From positions 80,710,648 through 80,774,647 of the forward strand of contig OZ018337.1 in assembly GCA_963969495.1 (NCBI GenBank): DNA of 64,000 nt. The letters are read 5' to 3'. Within the stretch, counting starts at the first letter, position 1. Every line of letters begins with the position of its first letter. Positions 63,200 to 64,000 of the stretch are shown one piece after another. Origin of the DNA: Ceratothoa steindachneri (taxonomy: Eukaryota; Arthropoda; Malacostraca; Isopoda; Cymothoidae). The position numbers and the translations under genes are program-made. The notes below the pieces were generated by a model. It searched no databases, was not told the origin of the DNA, and worked only from the letters and a program-made list of their open reading frames with translations.

Positions 63200-64000
63200 A
63201 ATATATTTGAGATCTATATATATAGAAAAAACAATCTTATATGCGAAAAAAACAAACAATTCTCTTATTCAAAATCACTTAGTTACTACCAAACAAAGAG
63301 AGGCCTTTATTTCATGTGGTACCACGCCTTTAGGTTTTAGGGCCCGCCCCCAGGGAAAAGTCTTGCCGGCAGTCACTCCTTGTGGCCAAAATTGTTGCGC
63401 GCGTTTAAAGGCCTGGTGCTTCCGGGCTCAATATAATATTAAAGCGATCTGGTTGTGTTCTTAAGACTATTAAAGCCCTCATGTCCAAATGAATTATTAA
63501 TTATGGATGCACAACAAATTTAATTAAATTACTCCAAAATTCTGCAATACCAGCCACTCTCAACAAATTGAAGGAATACCTTTGCAAAATTTAACTTGAG
63601 TGGCTTCTGGAAAGAGAGGAAAAAAAAAATTATCTCCCCATTCACACACACATTCTTACAGAGGGAGGGAGAATGGCCCTACAAATACCCTCACATTCGC
63701 TCCACCATAGTGTTATTAAAGTAAAGTGTCCAAAAGCAATATAAGATTACAATTCTAACATGAATTGTGTTGATAAGTTTGACCAAAGGAAGGCTGAATA
63801 TGAAATTGACAGAAAAAGTTGTGGCATCAAATGTTCTTCTACTTCATTGATGCAGCTGTCGTAAATGCTTTCATTATTTATAAAGAAATAGCTACTGAAA
63901 GCAAATCAATGAAGAATTTTAGACTTGACATTGTTGATGGATTTTGTTTCTGAGGCCTATGTTGTATCCATAGGATTGTGTCAGATCATGCATCTACAAT
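63200..64000. other. Right-edge sequence, possibly the 5' region of Gypsy 4
   Basis: No coding motif recognised. A GC-rich patch at 63320-63420 (GGGCCCGCCCCC) could be LTR or leader sequence of the minus-strand Gypsy; positional inference only. Confidence 0.25.

Overview
This is a eukaryotic, AT-rich, repeat-dominated window. No bacterial operons, Shine-Dalgarno sites or CRISPR-like arrays are visible. Long (AT)n and (CT)n runs, CR1/L2-group and I-group LINEs, Penelope, Ty3/Gypsy, Tc1 and mariner elements, and one intron-containing gene point to an invertebrate animal. An arthropod such as a crustacean or chelicerate is my best guess, but the sequence alone cannot prove the species.

Left part (1-17 kb): a Penelope-like RT remnant abuts a LINE endonuclease remnant on the minus strand, followed by a decayed Tc1. 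The only convincing host gene is on the minus strand. A signal-peptide exon (11496-11585) and an exon with a pentraxin/laminin-G-like sequence (5608-5823) have strong splice sites and matching phase. The roughly 5.7 kb intron between them holds an 82-bp tandem array (5824-7195), a 26-bp minisatellite, a Tc1 fragment, and a mariner inserted in the 3' UTR of a LINE. Each 82-bp unit carries a copy of that exon's own splice acceptor plus its first 18 exonic bases. Further right lie a 55-bp satellite split by a Tc1-like remnant, and TTTGGTAGA-type repeats.

Middle (17-42 kb): mostly unrecognised intergenic DNA to 21.7 kb. A 5'-truncated CR1-type copy then precedes a complete-looking CR1-type LINE (about 23.06-28.09 kb) with both ORFs open. 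In it, ORF1 (Cys-rich plus SGNH esterase) overlaps ORF2 (endonuclease-RT) in the -1 frame, and a GTTAAAC heptamer sits in the right phase just before the ORF1 stop. A 5S-rRNA-derived sequence, a deleted Gypsy, and a larger Gypsy (33.2-39.6 kb) interrupted by a rearranged I-type LINE follow, then a tRNA-like sequence and a polypyrimidine tract.

Right part (42-64 kb): a nested set of LINEs. An old CR1-group element (43-52.9 kb) is split by a younger LINE, which is itself split by a still younger copy of its own family with an open 955-codon frame. Then come an L2-like LINE with zinc-knuckle ORF1 (52.9-56.75 kb), an I-superfamily LINE with RNase H (57-61.6 kb), and a minus-strand Gypsy pol/gag remnant (61.6-63.2 kb).

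Several LINE families here end in a compact RNA hairpin next to a simple-repeat tail. One two-hairpin tail is shared by the L2-like and the I-type element, which suggests a common retrotransposition signal. Coordinates of decayed elements are approximate; family assignments come from motifs read by eye, not from searches.
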